Of a DNA stretch of 13,392 bases, positions 12,842 through 13,392 are shown one piece after another. The stretch spans positions 1 to 13,392 of the forward strand of contig CALJXB010000146.1 in the NCBI GenBank assembly GCA_937974415.1. The letters are read 5' to 3'. The first letter of the stretch is position 1, and each line of letters begins with the position of its first letter. The position numbers were made by a program, and so were the translations under genes. Below the pieces are notes generated by a model. The model was not told where the DNA came from and made no database searches. It was given only the letters and a program-made list of their open reading frames with translations. The stretch comes from an uncultured Kiloniellales bacterium (GTDB lineage: Bacteria > Pseudomonadota > Alphaproteobacteria > Kiloniellales > JAKSDN01).

Positions 12842-13392
12842 GCGCCGATGACCCGTCGCCCCTCGCCCTGAAGCTCGCCCAAAGGATTACCGAGCAGGGC
12901 CCAATCGGCATCGCCGACTACATGGCCGCGGCACTGACCGATCCCGAGCACGGCTATTACATGGGCCGCGACCCCTTGGGAGCTGCCGGCGACTTCATCA
13001 CCGCGCCGGAGGTCAGCCAGATGTTCGGCGAACTGATCGGCCTGTGGTGCGCCGAGACTTGGGCGAGGCTGGGCGCGCCCGCCCCCGTCGCCCTGGTGGA
13101 GCTGGGGCCCGGCCGCGGCACCCTCATGGCCGATGCCTTGCGCGCCGCGCGCCAGGTGCCGGCCTTCGCCGATGTCCTGCGGGTCCACCTGGTGGAGGTG
13201 AGCCCGTCCCTTAGGGCCAGGCAGGAGGAAACCCTGGCCGACGTCAAGCCAAGTTGGCACGAAAGCCTGGCCGGCGTGCCCGATCTGCCTGTGCTGCTGA
13301 TCGCCAACGAGTTCTTCGACGCCCTGCCGGTGCGCCAGCTGGTGAAACAGTCGGGCGGCTGGGGCGAGCGGCTGGTGGGCCCGGACACGGAT
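12838..13392 (+). CDS. midA: MidA/NDUFAF7-family SAM-dependent methyltransferase (partial, 5' part)
   Basis: The first 185 codons of a class I methyltransferase of the MidA family; the eukaryotic relative NDUFAF7 methylates an arginine of a complex I subunit. The start is a GTG at 12838 overlapping the lgt stop as GTGA; the frame stays open to the window edge. Visible motifs are GPIGIADYMAAALTDPEHGY (21-40), YYMGRDPLG, GDFITAPEVSQMFGELIGLW (51-70), the SAM-binding loop ELGPGRGTL (88-96), VEVSPSLRARQ (119-129) and ANEFFDALPVRQ (156-167). The C-terminal half, roughly as long again, lies beyond the right edge. In bacteria the target is not proven. Confidence 0.93.
   Translation, partial: MSADDPSPLALKLAQRITEQGPIGIADYMAAALTDPEHGYYMGRDPLGAAGDFITAPEVSQMFGELIGLWCAETWARLGAPAPVALVELGPGRGTLMADALRAARQVPAFADVLRVHLVEVSPSLRARQEETLADVKPSWHESLAGVPDLPVLLIANEFFDALPVRQLVKQSGGWGERLVGPDTD

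Overview
The window is GC-rich, tightly packed chromosomal DNA with strong third-position GC bias. The gene content points to an alphaproteobacterium, probably Rhodospirillales-like: a valine-degradation operon with a mitochondrial-type crotonase, a phasin, lgt directly followed by a MidA methyltransferase, a YbjN-proC-YbaK string, and a UbiK-type BMFP protein. The taxon is an inference from gene families, not from a marker gene. No rRNA, tRNA, CRISPR array or intact mobile element is visible.

Left block (about 160-4220, minus strand): four genes in transcript order enoyl-CoA hydratase, isobutyryl-CoA dehydrogenase-like acyl-CoA dehydrogenase, 3-hydroxyisobutyryl-CoA hydrolase, 3-hydroxyisobutyrate dehydrogenase. 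Together they cover isobutyryl-CoA to methylmalonate semialdehyde in valine degradation. The last enzyme of the route (MmsA) is not in the window. Upstream in the same direction is an orphan PhnD-like binding-protein gene (4371-5177), which seems to have its own extended -10 promoter.

Middle block: a 483-bp divergent intergenic region separates the PhnD-like gene from a lone plus-strand thiamine-diphosphate decarboxylase (5661-7358). By motif this is a pyruvate decarboxylase, and its wording is closer to plant enzymes than to the Zymomonas enzyme. It is followed convergently by a CsaA-like tRNA-binding-domain protein (7585-7935). Next comes a phasin (8108-8566) with a textbook intrinsic terminator and a promoter flanked by repeated GCACTGCA boxes that look like operators for the PHB regulator PhaR.

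Right block, minus strand: YbjN-domain protein, proC, a YbaK-family editing deacylase and a TetR/COQ9-like protein lie head to tail (11331 down to 8817) and probably form one operon. Upstream is the small UbiK/BMFP gene (11527-11871), divergent from lgt (12035-12841). lgt overlaps a midA gene by four bases; midA has a GTG start and runs off the right edge.

Most of the window is ordinary housekeeping and catabolic DNA, and I see no convincing new defence, mobile or RNA-based system. The points most worth a second look are the plant-like pyruvate decarboxylase with its long leader, the PhaR-like boxes around the phasin promoter, the orphan PhnD-like protein without a convincing signal peptide, and the TetR-like protein with a COQ9-like C-terminal half.
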